DNA from: Pyrinomonadaceae bacterium
GTDB lineage: Bacteria; Acidobacteriota; Blastocatellia; Pyrinomonadales; Pyrinomonadaceae
NCBI GenBank assembly: GCA_019694395.1
Contig: JAIBCC010000006.1
Location: forward strand, 62,001 to 126,000
Direction: 5' to 3'
DNA: 64,000 nucleotides
Part shown: piece by piece, positions 25,137 through 34,693 of the stretch
Position numbering within the stretch: the stretch's first letter is position 1
How the letters are laid out: each line of letters begins with the position of its first letter
Notes under the pieces: model-generated
The model's database searches: none
Seen by the model: only the letters and a program-made list of their open reading frames with translations
Told to the model about the DNA's origin: nothing
Program-made: the position numbers and the translations under genes

Positions 25137-27194
25137 ATGAAAAGAGCAAAATTTACACTATTATTGTTGGCTATTTTAGTCACTTTGGGAACAAGTTTAT
25201 CTGTCAATGCACAGGGCGACTTGAAAACAACTTTGGATCAGATCAACGCTTTACGCGCTGAACCCGACCAGGCGGATACGTTATTGGAGAAATTTATGGC
25301 AGAGGCTTTTCCCGAAGAAAGTCAGCGGATTAGCACTTTGAGCGACAAATACGGGGACAAAACCAGCCGCGAATTTTTGGCAGAAGCGATCAAATTTATC
25401 TCATCACAGCCCAAAATGCCGCCAATCGAATGGGATGCAGATTTAGTTAAAGTCGCCGCCAATCAAGGCAAATCGAATAACGGAATGTTCAAGCCCGAAG
25501 CTAATTTTGAATCGCCTGATTCTAATCCGAAAAAGGTTATTTTGTGGGCAATGCTGCGCGGTCAGGATTGGGAATACAAATCGCTTTTTATTCCATCGCT
25601 TCGTTACGCCGGATTTGCTCCGAAAGGCGGAAACACACAATTAACTTTAGGTTCGCTGAAAGGCAAAGCCTATCTGCTCAATTCTTCCGAATTTGCCAGT
25701 CGTCCGTATGATCCGCGTGAAGACACCAACCCGCCGTGGAACGATGCGCTCAGCGTCAAACAACCGAATATCACTTCTTTTGTCAAATCCGATGGTTCGC
25801 TCGATGTGGTCTGGCGCGATATGGGCGCACCGCCGAAAGTTTATTTAACCCGTTTTTCAGCCGGCGGCGCAAAAGTTTTCACGAAAGAAGTTCCGGGCGT
25901 AAATCCCGCCCAATATCAGCTTTTGGCGGGATTTACCGAAGACCCCGAAGGCAATATTTACGTTCTCCGCGCCACGGACGAAGGCGACCACGACAAGAAA
26001 AATCAGCCCGATCCGCCGAAAAACAGTAAAGGTGAGCCTGATCCGAATTGGGACAGACCGGATATGATGAGACTGACCAAACTCGATTCCAACGGCACCG
26101 AAATCTGGACTAAAAACTTAGCCAAAAAAGGCGGAAACGCTTTCGGATTCGTTTCGCCGATGTCGCCGAATCGGGCGGCGGAAACTGCCGGACGGATTGC
26201 CGGACAGGATACACACGCTTCAACTTCGCGCATCGGTTTCATTGTTCACAAAGGCACTCCGATAATTTTTGCCCTTTACGGCGGCGCGACTGCGTGGGAT
26301 CCGCAAATCAACGGACGACACCAGAATGCTTATTGGCGGACGCTCAATGCCAAAACAGGCGAGCCGGTGGAAAATCTGAACGGTTCGGCAATGGCGCACA
26401 GTTTCGATAGTCAGCTTTTGGTTTCGGACGAAGGAGTTATCACCGCCGAACGCAGCGATAGCGGTTTGCTGATGGCAAATTATCTAAATACTCGTCCGTA
26501 TCCACTGATTTTTCAATTCTTTTACGCGACTACAACCAACGGTAACGAATGCTACACCCAACTTGGTTCATTAACTCAGGCAAGTGACGGTTATTTGGTC
26601 GCCTTTGTCGGCAACAACACCGAAACTCCAATCGGCAAATCAGTCGAAGGTGCGGCGGCAAATGCCGAAATGATTCGTAATCGTAATTTGGGTGTGATTC
26701 GTATCAAAAAAGGCTTTGCACAGGAAATTGATGCACTTGCCGATAAGCCGGAAGAAAAGAAAAATCTGGATGACGCTTTGAACAGTATGAAAAAATCGGA
26801 TGTTCGTGACGGTAACAATTTGATCGGACGCACCTATTTGACTCAATACAGCAAGGACGACAGCTTTAGCGCATCACGCCCGAAAATGGTTCGTCTTGCG
26901 GACGGAAATTACATCATCATTTGGGAACGCTGGACGCATTCGGTCAACAAAGAAGGCAACGGAGTCGAAGGCGGATTTGATTCAACCTGGGCGATGAAAA
27001 TCAATCAGGACGGCGAAATTTTGAAAGATGCCGTCAAATTGTCTGATACCATCCGCATTACACGCGGCGATGAACCCGTTTTGTGGAACGGCAAAGCAGC
27101 TTTTCTGGCAGGTGATGTCGTCGAAAATAAGATGATGATCTACACGGTTGACGGAGATTTGAATTTCAAAGCAAATCCGATGTCATTGCAGTAA
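25137..27194 (+). CDS. Exported CAP-like plus beta-propeller-like protein
   Basis: 685 residues with signal peptide MKRAKFTLLLLAILVTLGTS ending at VNAQ. Residues 25-200 look like a divergent CAP domain: DLKTTLDQINALRAEPDQAD, PPIEWDADLVKVAANQGKSN. Residues ~215-685 are a repetitive beta region with motifs such as YLTRFSAGGAKVFTKEVPGV, MRLTKLDSNGTEIWTKNLAK and WAMKINQDGEILKDAVKLSD, like sequential propeller blades. This is the last gene of the array and is followed by an intrinsic terminator. Confidence 0.65.
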   Translation: MKRAKFTLLLLAILVTLGTSLSVNAQGDLKTTLDQINALRAEPDQADTLLEKFMAEAFPEESQRISTLSDKYGDKTSREFLAEAIKFISSQPKMPPIEWDADLVKVAANQGKSNNGMFKPEANFESPDSNPKKVILWAMLRGQDWEYKSLFIPSLRYAGFAPKGGNTQLTLGSLKGKAYLLNSSEFASRPYDPREDTNPPWNDALSVKQPNITSFVKSDGSLDVVWRDMGAPPKVYLTRFSAGGAKVFTKEVPGVNPAQYQLLAGFTEDPEGNIYVLRATDEGDHDKKNQPDPPKNSKGEPDPNWDRPDMMRLTKLDSNGTEIWTKNLAKKGGNAFGFVSPMSPNRAAETAGRIAGQDTHASTSRIGFIVHKGTPIIFALYGGATAWDPQINGRHQNAYWRTLNAKTGEPVENLNGSAMAHSFDSQLLVSDEGVITAERSDSGLLMANYLNTRPYPLIFQFFYATTTNGNECYTQLGSLTQASDGYLVAFVGNNTETPIGKSVEGAAANAEMIRNRNLGVIRIKKGFAQEIDALADKPEEKKNLDDALNSMKKSDVRDGNNLIGRTYLTQYSKDDSFSASRPKMVRLADGNYIIIWERWTHSVNKEGNGVEGGFDSTWAMKINQDGEILKDAVKLSDTIRITRGDEPVLWNGKAAFLAGDVVENKMMIYTVDGDLNFKANPMSLQ

Positions 27195-27217
27195 AAATCA
27201 TTTAATCAAAGCAATTT

Positions 27218-27248
27218 AAGGCAACTTTCGTGGTTGCCTTTTTTGTTT
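27218..27248 (+). terminator. Rho-independent terminator after exported-protein array
   Basis: AAGGCAAC (27218-27225) and GTTGCCTT (27233-27240) form a perfect 8-bp stem with a 7-base loop, followed by TTTTTGTTT. It ends transcription of the array that starts near 10531. Confidence 0.85.
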
Positions 27249-27331
27249 CTCAAATTTGAAAATTATTTTTGTAATATTCCGGCGGTTTCGCTCATTTATA
27301 AACAAAAAATAAGATTTGGAGTAAATAAAAA

Positions 27332-28216
27332 ATGAGTGATGAAAATCGGACTGATGTTACCGTAAATTTGATGGATGTATATGGAAAAACCATCAACGAT
27401 AAGGTTGAGATAATATTTTACAATCAAAATGTTTCAAGTTTGAGTCAAAAATTTCAAGTAAAATTTCAAGGGCAGCCTGTTGTGTTAAATGATGTTCCCG
27501 CATTTCCGACCGGACTTGCCAAAGTAGTTATAACTCCTACCAATTATCGTTCAAAGGCAATCTTCAAAAATGTCATTGGCGGTCAGGATAATACTATCAG
27601 CGAACAGTTTTTCGTTGCGCCGGACAAAGCCAGACCAAAACTGATTGATTTTTCCGATATTTCCGACAAATCTTACGGAGAGAAATTAAACAGAATACTG
27701 GATGAATCGGAAATTGGTGCTAATGCATGGAACAGTTTGGATAAACGGAACCGTGCTACTATTTTGAATCTGAGTGCCAAAATCCTTGAAATTGAGAAAA
27801 AGTTCGGACTGCAAATCTTTAATTCGATCCAAAAAATTGAGTCTGATTTATTAAACACCAGGAATCGGGCGCGGATCTATGCCAGAGTTGACGCAAATTT
27901 ATTTGACAGAATAAATAACGCGCCGCAAGTTTTTGATCCGGCTCCCGGTGTGGCTCATCATTTCCCTCAAAACTGGCATCCATTTGAAAATAATAGCTTT
28001 AAGTCCCGCAACAAAGCAGGAAATATTCAGTTTACATTTGCAACCAACAATGACGGATTATTCTTAGCCGATATTGACCTTGACGATCATACGGGTATTA
28101 AACACGCGTTTGATGTGATCAAACACACCTTAACAAACGAAGACTCTGATCCCTATGACCTCCACGAGATTTTAAGATATTCCCAAGGAATTGATCCCGA
28201 ATATCTGCTGCTTTAA
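27332..28216 (+). CDS. Unknown protein, 294 residues
   Basis: No signal peptide or membrane segment. It starts MSDENRTDVTVNLMDVYGKT with a beta-rich first 95 residues, then a helical middle (about 115-190, with KILEIEKKFGLQIFNSIQKI) and an end with GVAHHFPQNWHPFENNSF and LADIDLDDHTGIKHAFDVIK. The ribosome site is TTTGGAG. Its stop overlaps the convergent VWFA gene by four bases. No family recognised. A cytoplasmic role is likely. Confidence 0.6.
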   Translation: MSDENRTDVTVNLMDVYGKTINDKVEIIFYNQNVSSLSQKFQVKFQGQPVVLNDVPAFPTGLAKVVITPTNYRSKAIFKNVIGGQDNTISEQFFVAPDKARPKLIDFSDISDKSYGEKLNRILDESEIGANAWNSLDKRNRATILNLSAKILEIEKKFGLQIFNSIQKIESDLLNTRNRARIYARVDANLFDRINNAPQVFDPAPGVAHHFPQNWHPFENNSFKSRNKAGNIQFTFATNNDGLFLADIDLDDHTGIKHAFDVIKHTLTNEDSDPYDLHEILRYSQGIDPEYLLL

Positions 28217-29739
28217 GGCTTTTTCTGCGGTGTCGAACTTCTGCCTGTGCGCGTGATCGCTTTGTCTCCGCTTTCGGTTACGACCTTTATTTGATGAAAG
28301 TTCTTATCGCTATTTTCGCCGGTCGGACTATACGAAATTAAATATTGGGTCCGTAAATCGCCGGCAATTTCAACCGCAATTGCCGAAAGTTCTTCGACCG
28401 AATTCGGGAAATAAACTTTTCCGCCCGTTTCGCTTGAGAGCTTGGTCAAAAAGGTTTTGGCTTTTTCCTGACAGCTGACTCCGGTCGCATCAGGCTCGGT
28501 AGTTAAATTGTTGGTAAATCCAATTGCGTAGATTTGAACGTGTGCGGCACGAAGCAATTGAAGCAACTCCTGCTCGGTTTTCGTGCTGCTGCGGTCATCT
28601 CCGTCAGAAACCAAAATTAAGGCACGCACCTTTACATCTTCAGGTTTTTTGGAGTTTTGATATTGCTCAACTTTTTGAGTAGCTTGATAAACCGCATCTA
28701 TAATCGCAGTCTGTCCGCCTTCGACAAACAAATTATCCAAGGCATTATTGAGCGAATTTTTATTTGAAGTAAAATCCTGAACCAACTCAATTTTGTTCGC
28801 GCTGACAAATCGGAAAATGGTCGAAACATCCTTTTCTTTATTAGCACTGACCAGTATTTTTCCGGCTTCGATAACCTTAGTTAATTGCGAACGAAGCGAG
28901 CGCGAATTATCAATTACCAACGCATTGATAATCGGAACTTCGGTTGTCACAAATGAAGTAATCGGCTGCAAAACATCATCTTCATAAATTTGGAACTGCG
29001 ATTGTTTCAAATTATTAACCGACCGATTATTTGCATCAACCACCCGCACGTTTAGATTAACCTCTTCCGTATCAATGTTTAGAACCTCTTTATCTTCAAT
29101 TGGAACATCAGGTTTCGGAGTAGGCGAAGACGTTGCAGCAGGGGTTGTTAAAACCGTTTCAGTCGGCGGAGCTTGGTTATTCGATTCAACTTTAGCTGCC
29201 TCTTTTGATGTAGGAGTTTCTTTTACTTTCGCTGTTTCCTTCGGTTTAGGTGTTTCTTTAGGCTTTTCATTTTCTTTAACCTTTGCAACTCTTGGTCTCT
29301 CAATTTCCTTTGGCGTTTCTTCGGGTTTTGGCTTTTCGACTATAGTCTTTGGCGTTTCTTTAGGCTTTTCAACCTCTTTTGGTTTATTTCCAAAAATCGC
29401 AAATCTGACCGGTTCTTTCGGTTTTTCAGTTTCTTTCGGTTTGGATTCGCCTGTTTTATTTGACTCATTAACGATAACGCCGCTATCTAAGGCGCGAAAT
29501 GTATTTTCGCTAATCCATCCTTTTTTTCCATTAGTCAGAGAAACGTAAAACCAACTATCTTTATTTTCACGATTTTCCAGCGTCACTTTGTCGCCTTTTT
29601 GGATAGTTTCCAGTTTTTCCGCCGTCGGACTCGGAGTTTTACGCAAATAGGTCATCGGCGCAGTTATTTCGGCTTGAGTTTGGGCAAAAACCGATAATGC
29701 AAAAAGAAAAGTAAAAAGAATAGTAATTAAAACTCTCAT
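28213..29739 (-). CDS. Exported SH3b plus VWFA-related acidobacterial protein
   Basis: 508 residues, signal peptide MRVLITILFTFLFALSVFAQ. Residues 25-85 are an SH3b-like module (PMTYLRKTPSPTAEKLETIQ, KKGWISENTFRALD). A long Lys/Pro/Glu/Thr linker follows (about 95-205). The VWA part starts at VNLNVRVVDANNRSVNNLKQ, with FQIYEDDVLQPITSF and a MIDAS of the DxSxS form in VIDNSRSLRSQ. The end is DLRTQYLISYSP. This is the VWFA-related acidobacterial pattern (TIGR03436), a strong hint to phylum. Last gene of a minus-strand set of three. Confidence 0.88.
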   Translation of the reverse strand: MRVLITILFTFLFALSVFAQTQAEITAPMTYLRKTPSPTAEKLETIQKGDKVTLENRENKDSWFYVSLTNGKKGWISENTFRALDSGVIVNESNKTGESKPKETEKPKEPVRFAIFGNKPKEVEKPKETPKTIVEKPKPEETPKEIERPRVAKVKENEKPKETPKPKETAKVKETPTSKEAAKVESNNQAPPTETVLTTPAATSSPTPKPDVPIEDKEVLNIDTEEVNLNVRVVDANNRSVNNLKQSQFQIYEDDVLQPITSFVTTEVPIINALVIDNSRSLRSQLTKVIEAGKILVSANKEKDVSTIFRFVSANKIELVQDFTSNKNSLNNALDNLFVEGGQTAIIDAVYQATQKVEQYQNSKKPEDVKVRALILVSDGDDRSSTKTEQELLQLLRAAHVQIYAIGFTNNLTTEPDATGVSCQEKAKTFLTKLSSETGGKVYFPNSVEELSAIAVEIAGDLRTQYLISYSPTGENSDKNFHQIKVVTESGDKAITRTGRSSTPQKKP

Positions 29740-29751
29740 AAAAATCCTTTT

Positions 29752-30291
29752 TTACCTGAAAGAAAACGAATTAAAATAGTTCGTAATTTCGGGCTTATCT
29801 ATATCAGATTCAGGTAACGTGACAAGCAAGATATAGATTTTTCCGCCTTCAAAAAACATCCGAAAACGCTGCACACGATTAACAGGTTTAAGATTGCTCT
29901 CGCGGGAAATGGTGCGCGTATCGGGCATCAGAACATAAACTTCACGACCTTTGATCTTGCCGTTGGAAAATTCTTCATCTTTGAGCAATTTTCCGTTATT
30001 GGCTTTGACCACCATATCGCGCTGTTTTCGATAATGTCCGCCTTTGGAAAAAACTGCGCCTAAGTATTTGTAAATAACCGCGAAAAAGCCGTTGTAGTCA
30101 ACATAGGCGTAAGTTCCCTCTTTGCCTTTGGGACTTTGTGCCGCTTCGTCCGGCACCATTACACCCGGTGCAAGAATGCTCCAGCTTTTATCCGGCGGAT
30201 TAAAAGTTTTCCAGGTTCTATCCTGCGCCAAAACCGAACCCGCCAAAACAACGAGAAGAAAAATTGATAAATTCAACGATTTAACTGACAT
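29752..30291 (-). CDS. Exported protein, unknown
   Basis: 179 residues, signal peptide MSVKSLNLSIFLLVVLAGSV ending at LAQ. The mature part has TWKTFNPPDKSWSILAPGVM, EGTYAYVDYNGFFAVIYKYL and RVQRFRMFFEGGKIYILLVT, a mixed alpha/beta pattern. It sits between two VWFA genes with short gaps on both sides, so it probably works with them. No family recognised. Confidence 0.6.
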   Translation of the reverse strand: MSVKSLNLSIFLLVVLAGSVLAQDRTWKTFNPPDKSWSILAPGVMVPDEAAQSPKGKEGTYAYVDYNGFFAVIYKYLGAVFSKGGHYRKQRDMVVKANNGKLLKDEEFSNGKIKGREVYVLMPDTRTISRESNLKPVNRVQRFRMFFEGGKIYILLVTLPESDIDKPEITNYFNSFSFR

Positions 30292-30309
30292 TTTTATTTT
30301 TATTTTCGC

Positions 30310-31341
30310 TTACTTAGAGCGAACCTTTACCCGCGAACGCACCACCACGTCAGGTCGCCCGACTTTGACTTCTATATCGTGCGCCGCCGAATTTTTGGAA
30401 CGATACCCAAGCCAATACTGCTCCCGTAATTCTCCGGCTATCTGCCTGAAAATATTGGTCAAATTCGGCGCATCGCTTAGATAAAATCTGCCTGCGGTGG
30501 TGTCGCTTAATTGTTTCAAAAAATCAACCGCATCAATACTCTGCTGTTTCTCACGATTATTGATTTCATCCTGCGTAATAACATCCGCCTGTCCCGGTAT
30601 AAAAACCGTATAACCTTTTGTTTTCTTAGGCTTCGGCTGCTTAGTCGGTTTTTTATTTTCTGCTTCTTTTACTTTTCCGTCAGAGCTGATCACCAAATTT
30701 TCGGTGCCGCTTCCGGTTTTATAATGAATCGAATAGATCAAAACATCCGATTCTTCTAAAATTCCGAGCAATTCGGATTGAGAAACAGAGCTTCCGAAAT
30801 CTTTTCCGTCCGAAAGAACGATCACAACTTTGCGACCTTCGGCATTACTGAAAGTTTTTTGCACGGTTTGTTGGATTGCATAATTCAAGACCGTTCCGTC
30901 CTGACTTGCCGTTTGAACTTTGTCAATGGCGTCTTTTAGATCAGATCTGCTTGAGGTAAAAGGATTTAGAACTTTTAATTGCGAATCAAAAGTAGCAATT
31001 AAGGCTTTATCTTTCGGATTCAATAATTCTACAAAATCTTTGGCGGCATCTTTGATTTTTTCTAAAGAGCTGCTCGTGCTTCCGCTGGTGTCAAGCAATA
31101 AAGCAATGCTTAAAGGCTCTTCAACCGTCGTAAAAAAGGAAACATTTTGTTTTACTCCGTCTTCGTAAATCGTAAAATCTTCTTTTTTCAAGTTAGCAAT
31201 ATAGCGTCCTTCGCGGTCACTGACCGTCACCGGAACACTGACCATATTTTTATCTTTAGGAATATTGGATGGCTCAGGCGCTTGGGCAAATAAGCCAAAG
31301 GTCAAAGCCAATACTGTCAAAAAAAAGAAAGCGATTTTCAT
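30310..31341 (-). CDS. Exported VWFA-related acidobacterial protein
   Basis: 343 residues, signal peptide MKIAFFFLTVLALTFGLFAQ. An N-terminal strand region (MVSVPVTVSDREGRYIANLK, DFTIYEDGVKQNVSFFTTVE) leads to the VWA domain with a complete MIDAS, LLDTSGSTSSSLEK, then VVIVLSDGKDFGSS. It ends with the family tail, AGELREQYWLGYRS. First gene of the three-gene minus-strand set. Likely periplasmic or surface, with a role in protein interaction. Confidence 0.88.
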   Translation of the reverse strand: MKIAFFFLTVLALTFGLFAQAPEPSNIPKDKNMVSVPVTVSDREGRYIANLKKEDFTIYEDGVKQNVSFFTTVEEPLSIALLLDTSGSTSSSLEKIKDAAKDFVELLNPKDKALIATFDSQLKVLNPFTSSRSDLKDAIDKVQTASQDGTVLNYAIQQTVQKTFSNAEGRKVVIVLSDGKDFGSSVSQSELLGILEESDVLIYSIHYKTGSGTENLVISSDGKVKEAENKKPTKQPKPKKTKGYTVFIPGQADVITQDEINNREKQQSIDAVDFLKQLSDTTAGRFYLSDAPNLTNIFRQIAGELREQYWLGYRSKNSAAHDIEVKVGRPDVVVRSRVKVRSK

Positions 31342-31657
31342 AATTTCCTGATAACTCTTTTGACTAAAATTTCGGTTAAATCCAAAATTTCGAGTCCTTT
31401 TTTCTTTATTATAATCAATCCGTCATTTCAGCTTTTGAATAAAATAATACAAACCCGTTAAATTTCTGAGAAAATTAAATTTCAAAAATCCGAACTGCTT
31501 CAACACTTTAAAAAGTATAGAGGATTGGTTGAAGCTAAGTCCACAAAAGTTTTTTTGCCTGATTTCAAATCTGTTTGGAAAAAGAATGCAATTTTCGGCA
31601 AATTTAATTATCATATCCGTAACCACGATTCGCGGAATTTAATCCCTGCAAAACAAA
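31342..31657. other. Intergenic region with promoter-like and dyad elements
   Basis: No gene found in 316 bases. It separates divergent genes, so promoters must lie here. A perfect TATAAT on the minus strand is at 31408-31413. An 8-bp dyad GCTTCAAC/GTTGAAGC at 31497-31535 encloses ACTTT/AAAGT. No -35 box is clear enough to call. Confidence 0.4.
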
Positions 31658-32098
31658 ATGAGTTATCAAACTTGGCAACGTGATAAATTTGAAATCTCGA
31701 CGGACAAAGCCAGACTACAAATTGATGTTATCCAAAAATTTTTGTCGGAAGAGTCTTATTGGGCGAAAAGCCGAACTTTGGAACAGACTCGAACCGCCAT
31801 CGAAAACTCAATCTGTTTTGGAATTTACGATGACGAAAAACAAATAGGGTTTGCCCGCGTAGTTTCGGATCAGGCAACATTTGCCTATATCGGAGATGTT
31901 TTTGTGTTATCTGAGTATCGGGGACACGGACTCAGTAAATGGCTAATGCAAACAATGCTCGAACATCCTGATTTACAAGGGCTTCGACGTTGGATCTTAG
32001 CCACCAAAGACGCTCACGGACTATATTCGCAATACGGTTTCCATGAATTAACATTCCCGGAGCGCTGGATGGAATTACCCGCTCCAAATGCTTATTAG
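31658..32098 (+). CDS. GNAT family N-acetyltransferase
   Basis: 146 residues, cytoplasmic. The acetyl-CoA motif is VLSEYRGHGLSKWLMQTMLE (R/Q-x-x-G-x-G variant), with IGDVFVLSEY before it and ATKDAHGLYSQYGFHELTFP at the end, as in small-molecule or amine acetyltransferases. It lies 77 bases before the phosphoglycerate mutase start, and the two may share a transcript. Substrate unknown. Confidence 0.85.
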   Translation: MSYQTWQRDKFEISTDKARLQIDVIQKFLSEESYWAKSRTLEQTRTAIENSICFGIYDDEKQIGFARVVSDQATFAYIGDVFVLSEYRGHGLSKWLMQTMLEHPDLQGLRRWILATKDAHGLYSQYGFHELTFPERWMELPAPNAY

Positions 32099-32175
32099 AG
32101 TTGAAGTTTTGACTTTGAGCAATGCACACTATCAAAATAGGAAATTGGAAGTTCGAATTTGGAACTAAAACAAAT

Positions 32176-33723
32176 ATGGAAGGACGGAAAAGACCTTTAG
32201 CTTTAATTATCATTGACGGTTGGGGATACTCCCCTCGACGAGAAGGAAACGCAATTGCTCTGGCGCACACCCCCTATTACGACGAAATTTCTGCCAAATA
32301 TCCCAAAACTTTGCTTGAAGCTGCCGGAATTAGGGTCGGACTCCCCGAAGGAACCAGCGGAAGTTCAGAGGTCGGACATATGAATATCGGTGCCGGCAGA
32401 ATTATCCAAACCGAAATCTCTAAGATCAATCAGGCTTTTAAAACAGGTAAATTCTTTGAAAACAAGGTTTTAGTTGAAGCATTAAAAAAAGCAAAAAAAA
32501 ATAAAGGTGCACTGCATTTGATCGGATTACTTTCCGATGGAGATGTTCATTCTTCGCAAAATCATTTATTCGCCTTGCTCCGTATGGCAAAAGATGCCGG
32601 ATTACAGGACGTTTTCGTTCATTGCATTTTGGATGGACGCGATGTGATGCCCAGAACTGCCGATGTTTATATCGAAGCCTTGGAAATTAAAATGGCTGAC
32701 ATCGGAGTTGGAAAAATCGCTACTCTGTGCGGTCGTTATTATGGAATGGATAAAGATTTGAACTGGGAACGCACCGCCCGCGCCTACACAATGCTGGTTC
32801 ATGCCGAAGGCGAACGCGCTTTTGATGCAGTGACAGCAATTCGCGGTTCATTTTTACGCGGAATCAATGACGAATTTATCCAACCAATTGTTTTGGAAGA
32901 AAAACCCGGGATTCCGATTGCGACGATCAAAGACAATGATACGGTCATCTTTTTTAATCACCGTGCCGACCGGATGCGTCAATTGGTCAAATCACTTTCG
33001 GTTACAGATCTGGATGAGGGGAATTTAGCAATCAAACCCAAAATAAATGTAGTCTGTTTGACTGAATACGACCGGACTTTTAACCTGCCTGTCGCCTTTC
33101 CTTTAGAAGAAGAAGAAAATGTTTTAGCTAAAGTTTTTGCCAGAGAAGGGATTTTGAACTGCCGTCTGACCGAAACCGAAAAATATGCCCACGTTACTTA
33201 TTTTTTCAATGGCGGAGTCGAATCCGAACATCCTTGTGAACAACGGATTTTGATCCAGTCCCCAAAAGTTCCTTCGTATGAAACCCAGCCTGAGATGGGG
33301 TGTTTCAAAGTCACGGATAAACTTTTACGCGGACTTGAAGCAGGCGAAAACGATGTTTTTATCGTTAATTTAGCTGCCGCCGATATTATTGCTCATAGCG
33401 GAAATATCAATAAAACCATTGAATCAGTTCAGTTTATTGATACTTGTCTGGGCGGAATTCTACAGAAGATCCGTGAGTTGAATGGAATTGCGATCATCAC
33501 CTCCGATCACGGAAATTGCGAGGAAATGGTCAATTTAGACACGGGCGAAATCAACAATACTCACACTAAAAATCCTGTTCCATTTCATTTGATTGATGGG
33601 GAATCAAACGGATTAAAACTCCGCACAGACGGCGCGCTTGAGGACATCGCTCCAACAATTCTGGGAATTTTAGGCATCGAAAAACCTGCTGAAATGACAG
33701 GTAACGATTTAAGGAAAGTGTAA
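32176..33723 (+). CDS. gpmI: 2,3-bisphosphoglycerate-independent phosphoglycerate mutase
   Basis: 515 residues. I prefer ATG 32176 (MEGRKRPLALIIIDGWGYSP); the earlier ATG at 32122 adds 18 residues without homology value. The catalytic Ser sits in GTSGSSEVGHMNIGAGR, metal sites include IIIDGWG, DGRDVMPR, HRADRMRQL, TSDHGNCEEM and HTKNPVPF. The usual DMVGHTGN block reads DIIAHSGN here, keeping Asp and His. Interconverts 2- and 3-phosphoglycerate in glycolysis with Mn as cofactor. Two bases separate it from the AAA ATPase gene. Confidence 0.94.
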   Translation: MEGRKRPLALIIIDGWGYSPRREGNAIALAHTPYYDEISAKYPKTLLEAAGIRVGLPEGTSGSSEVGHMNIGAGRIIQTEISKINQAFKTGKFFENKVLVEALKKAKKNKGALHLIGLLSDGDVHSSQNHLFALLRMAKDAGLQDVFVHCILDGRDVMPRTADVYIEALEIKMADIGVGKIATLCGRYYGMDKDLNWERTARAYTMLVHAEGERAFDAVTAIRGSFLRGINDEFIQPIVLEEKPGIPIATIKDNDTVIFFNHRADRMRQLVKSLSVTDLDEGNLAIKPKINVVCLTEYDRTFNLPVAFPLEEEENVLAKVFAREGILNCRLTETEKYAHVTYFFNGGVESEHPCEQRILIQSPKVPSYETQPEMGCFKVTDKLLRGLEAGENDVFIVNLAAADIIAHSGNINKTIESVQFIDTCLGGILQKIRELNGIAIITSDHGNCEEMVNLDTGEINNTHTKNPVPFHLIDGESNGLKLRTDGALEDIAPTILGILGIEKPAEMTGNDLRKV

Positions 33724-33724
33724 A

Positions 33725-34693
33725 ATGATTACTTCAATTCACTACAAAAACTTTAAGGCTTTGCAGGATGCCACACTTCCGCTTGGACGTTTTACTTTGA
33801 TTGTTGGAGCTAATGGGACGGGGAAATCTACTGCGGTGAAATCACTGGAGATGTTTAAATCACCTGCAAGGTATTTGTGGAATGATATTATCTCAAAGTC
33901 TTTAATCTCAAATGATTCTCTTTCAACAGTGGATATTGAATCAGATAGATTTGGAAATGCAAAAGTCCAATTTAGCCAGACAAGTCACAAAGGAAGTTTT
34001 TCGGGTAATCCAAATCTTGAAAAATTGATTATTGAATTTAGGCTATTTAGTTTTGACTCTTCTAAAATTTCTGCTCCCGTTCCAATCCAAGCAAATACAA
34101 TTTTAGAAGAATCTGGTAGAGGGTTAGCAGGCGTGTTAGACCAACTTCGTGATTCTGAGCCTGAGAGATTTGAAGAATTAAATGCAGAATTAAATCGTTG
34201 GTTTTACGAATATGACCGTATTTTATTTGAAGTTCCGGCAGATGGACAAAAATCTTTTTTGCTGAGAACAACAGTTGGAAAACATAAAATCAAAGCCAGT
34301 GAACTTTCAGACGGAACGCTTTTAGCTTTAGCATATTTAACGATTGCATATTTGCCGAATCCGCCGAAGATTGTTGCTTTTGAAGAACCCGAAAAAGGCA
34401 TTCATCCAAGACTTTTGCGAAATATTCAAGAAGCGATGTATCGGCTTGCTTACCCGGAAAATTACGGTGAGAAACGTGAGCCGATTCAAGTTATTGCTAC
34501 TACACATTCGCCTTATCTACTTGATCTTTTCAAAGATAACCCTGAAGAAATCGTCATCTCAAGCAAAGACGAAAAAGGCGTTCATTTCGAGCGTTTAATT
34601 GATAAACCGCACATCAAAGAAATTTTACAAGATGCTCCCCTCGGCGAAATTTGGTATAGCGGAGTTCTGGGAGGCGTTCCTGCTCACATATGA
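33725..34693 (+). CDS. AAA family ATPase (COG4637/AAA15-like), putative defence subunit
   Basis: 322 residues, no signal. Walker A GANGTGKST at 28-36, a signature SELSDGTLLALAYLTIAYLP at ~197, Walker B ending FEEPEKGIHP and a switch TTHSPYLLDLF. The fold is that of SMC/OLD-type ATPases (DUF3696-like). It overlaps the next gene by four bases. ATPases of this kind paired with a TOPRIM-like partner form anti-phage modules such as PARIS, OLD/Gabija and RloAB. Identity with any of these is not claimed. Confidence 0.8.
   Translation: MITSIHYKNFKALQDATLPLGRFTLIVGANGTGKSTAVKSLEMFKSPARYLWNDIISKSLISNDSLSTVDIESDRFGNAKVQFSQTSHKGSFSGNPNLEKLIIEFRLFSFDSSKISAPVPIQANTILEESGRGLAGVLDQLRDSEPERFEELNAELNRWFYEYDRILFEVPADGQKSFLLRTTVGKHKIKASELSDGTLLALAYLTIAYLPNPPKIVAFEEPEKGIHPRLLRNIQEAMYRLAYPENYGEKREPIQVIATTHSPYLLDLFKDNPEEIVISSKDEKGVHFERLIDKPHIKEILQDAPLGEIWYSGVLGGVPAHI

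Noticed and set aside
29075..29548. Plus-strand frame of 157 codons rich in Phe, Gly and Ser
   Set aside because: It is the antisense of the Lys/Pro/Glu linker of the VWFA gene; low complexity, no ribosome site.
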